Shown here piece by piece: positions 63,678 through 64,000 of a stretch of 64,000 nucleotides of DNA (position 1 is the stretch's first letter; every line of letters starts with the position of its first letter). Source of the DNA: JBQTKD01 sp052386455. GTDB taxonomy: Bacteria > Actinomycetota > Actinomycetes > Sporichthyales > Sporichthyaceae. Position numbers and translations under genes: made by a program. The stretch lies in the NCBI GenBank assembly GCA_052386455.1, contig JBQTKD010000051.1, positions 1-64,000 on the forward strand, written 5' to 3'. Below the pieces are notes generated by a model that saw only the letters and a program-made list of their open reading frames with translations, ran no database searches and had not been told where the DNA came from.

Positions 63678-64000
63678 TTGCACATTCGCCCGACCAAACG
63701 CCGCCGCGGCGATCGCGGCTTCACGCTCGTCGAACTGCTCGTCGTCATCACGATCCTGGGCATCCTCGCCGCGGTCGTCATTGCCGCCGTCTCCGGCATC
63801 GGGGACAAGGGCCGCGACTCCGCGGTCAAGACCGAGATCTCGATCCTGCAGACCGCGCAGGAAGCGCTGTGTACGAACAACACCGACGTGCAGCAGTCCG
63901 AGCACGACCACGTCGACGCTGGCTACGCCGACTCCCCGCAACTGCAGAAGGGCGGATTCCTGTCCTCGCAGCCGCAGTACAACGACATCGACCTGAACCC
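63678..64000 (+). CDS. Type IV prepilin-like protein (partial, cut by window edge)
   Basis: The N-terminus is a class III/pseudopilin leader: a basic stretch (RPTKRRRGDRG), then the prepilin peptidase motif G-FTLVELLVV and a hydrophobic helix. It is followed by a short globular start with one Cys. TTG 63678 was chosen because GGAGG lies 5 nt upstream and no ATG or GTG fits. A TTGACA lies at 63616-63621. The 3' end is beyond the window. Pilin or type II-like secretion component; the rest of the system is not seen. Confidence 0.82.
   Translation, partial: MHIRPTKRRRGDRGFTLVELLVVITILGILAAVVIAAVSGIGDKGRDSAVKTEISILQTAQEALCTNNTDVQQSEHDHVDAGYADSPQLQKGGFLSSQPQYNDIDLN

Overview
The window looks like a piece of chromosome from a high-GC, spore-former-like or filamentous actinobacterium. 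GC at third codon positions is very high, GTG starts are common, and several gene neighbourhoods are actinobacterial hallmarks: folD-DUF3017-mdh, a monomeric isocitrate dehydrogenase, D,D-carboxypeptidase next to an SCO4848-like membrane protein, the nucleoside-salvage block with an LpdA-type flavoprotein, accA3/accD5/accE/birA, and O-methyltransferase-sigE-anti-sigma-tatB-mrp. No mycolate genes are seen. The genus cannot be fixed from the sequence alone; a Sporichthya/Streptomyces-like organism is my best guess. No rRNA, tRNA, CRISPR, prophage or insertion sequence was found.

Layout. 0.5-2 kb: a membrane-anchored M23 peptidase with a long structured leader. 2.3-8.4 kb: sucCD (TCA cycle), a DUF6350 membrane protein, purN-purH (purine synthesis). 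8.6-16.4 kb: an unknown anchored protein, folD, DUF3017, mdh, then convergent monomeric icd, trpS and a 2H phosphoesterase. 16.5-26.5 kb: a D-Ala-D-Ala carboxypeptidase, an M20 amidohydrolase, and nucleoside salvage (cdd, deoA; opposite strand gamma-glutamylcyclotransferase-like gene, punA, phosphomutase, deoC), then lpdA. 26.5-28.6 kb: small secreted or membrane proteins of unknown function. 28.7-31.1 kb: biotin-carboxylase subunit accA3 and a MazF/RHH toxin-antitoxin pair. 31.1-35.8 kb: a FIST sensor protein, a soluble five-domain signalling hybrid (GAF-like, histidine kinase, receiver, adenylyl cyclase, LuxR) and a divergent secreted protein, with matching operator-like repeats upstream of both FIST and the hybrid. 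35.9-41.3 kb: acyl-CoA dehydrogenase, maf plus a 2OG-Fe(II) oxygenase, sodC-hmgA and a RelE/Phd-type toxin-antitoxin pair. 41.4-46 kb: a PH-domain protein and a TetR-controlled divergent cluster with a hydrolase-glycosyltransferase fusion, cupin and methyltransferase. 46.1-52.4 kb: accE-accD5, birA, PH-domain protein, a two-component system preceded by DnaA-box-like sequences, and tag. 52.4-57 kb: a large secreted protein, enoyl-CoA hydratase, DUF3117 and pepA. 57-62.6 kb: O-methyltransferase, sigE with its own sigE-type promoter, anti-sigma factor, tatB, mrp, DUF1003 and a soluble MgtE/CBS protein. 62.7-64 kb: an EamA transporter and the start of a prepilin gene cut by the window edge.

The gene order is mostly housekeeping. 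The most interesting parts are the FIST plus kinase/cyclase/LuxR module at 31-35 kb and three families of intergenic palindromic or dispersed repeats: two 60-bp palindromes (4.5 and 46.0 kb), two 129-bp copies (16.4 and 18.2 kb), and a series of stem-loops with GCGTCCGA-type arms (12.4, 21.2, 22.1, 23.8, 28.6 and 60.8 kb). Accessory character is highest at 26.5-28.6, 30.5-35.8 and 40.8-46.1 kb.
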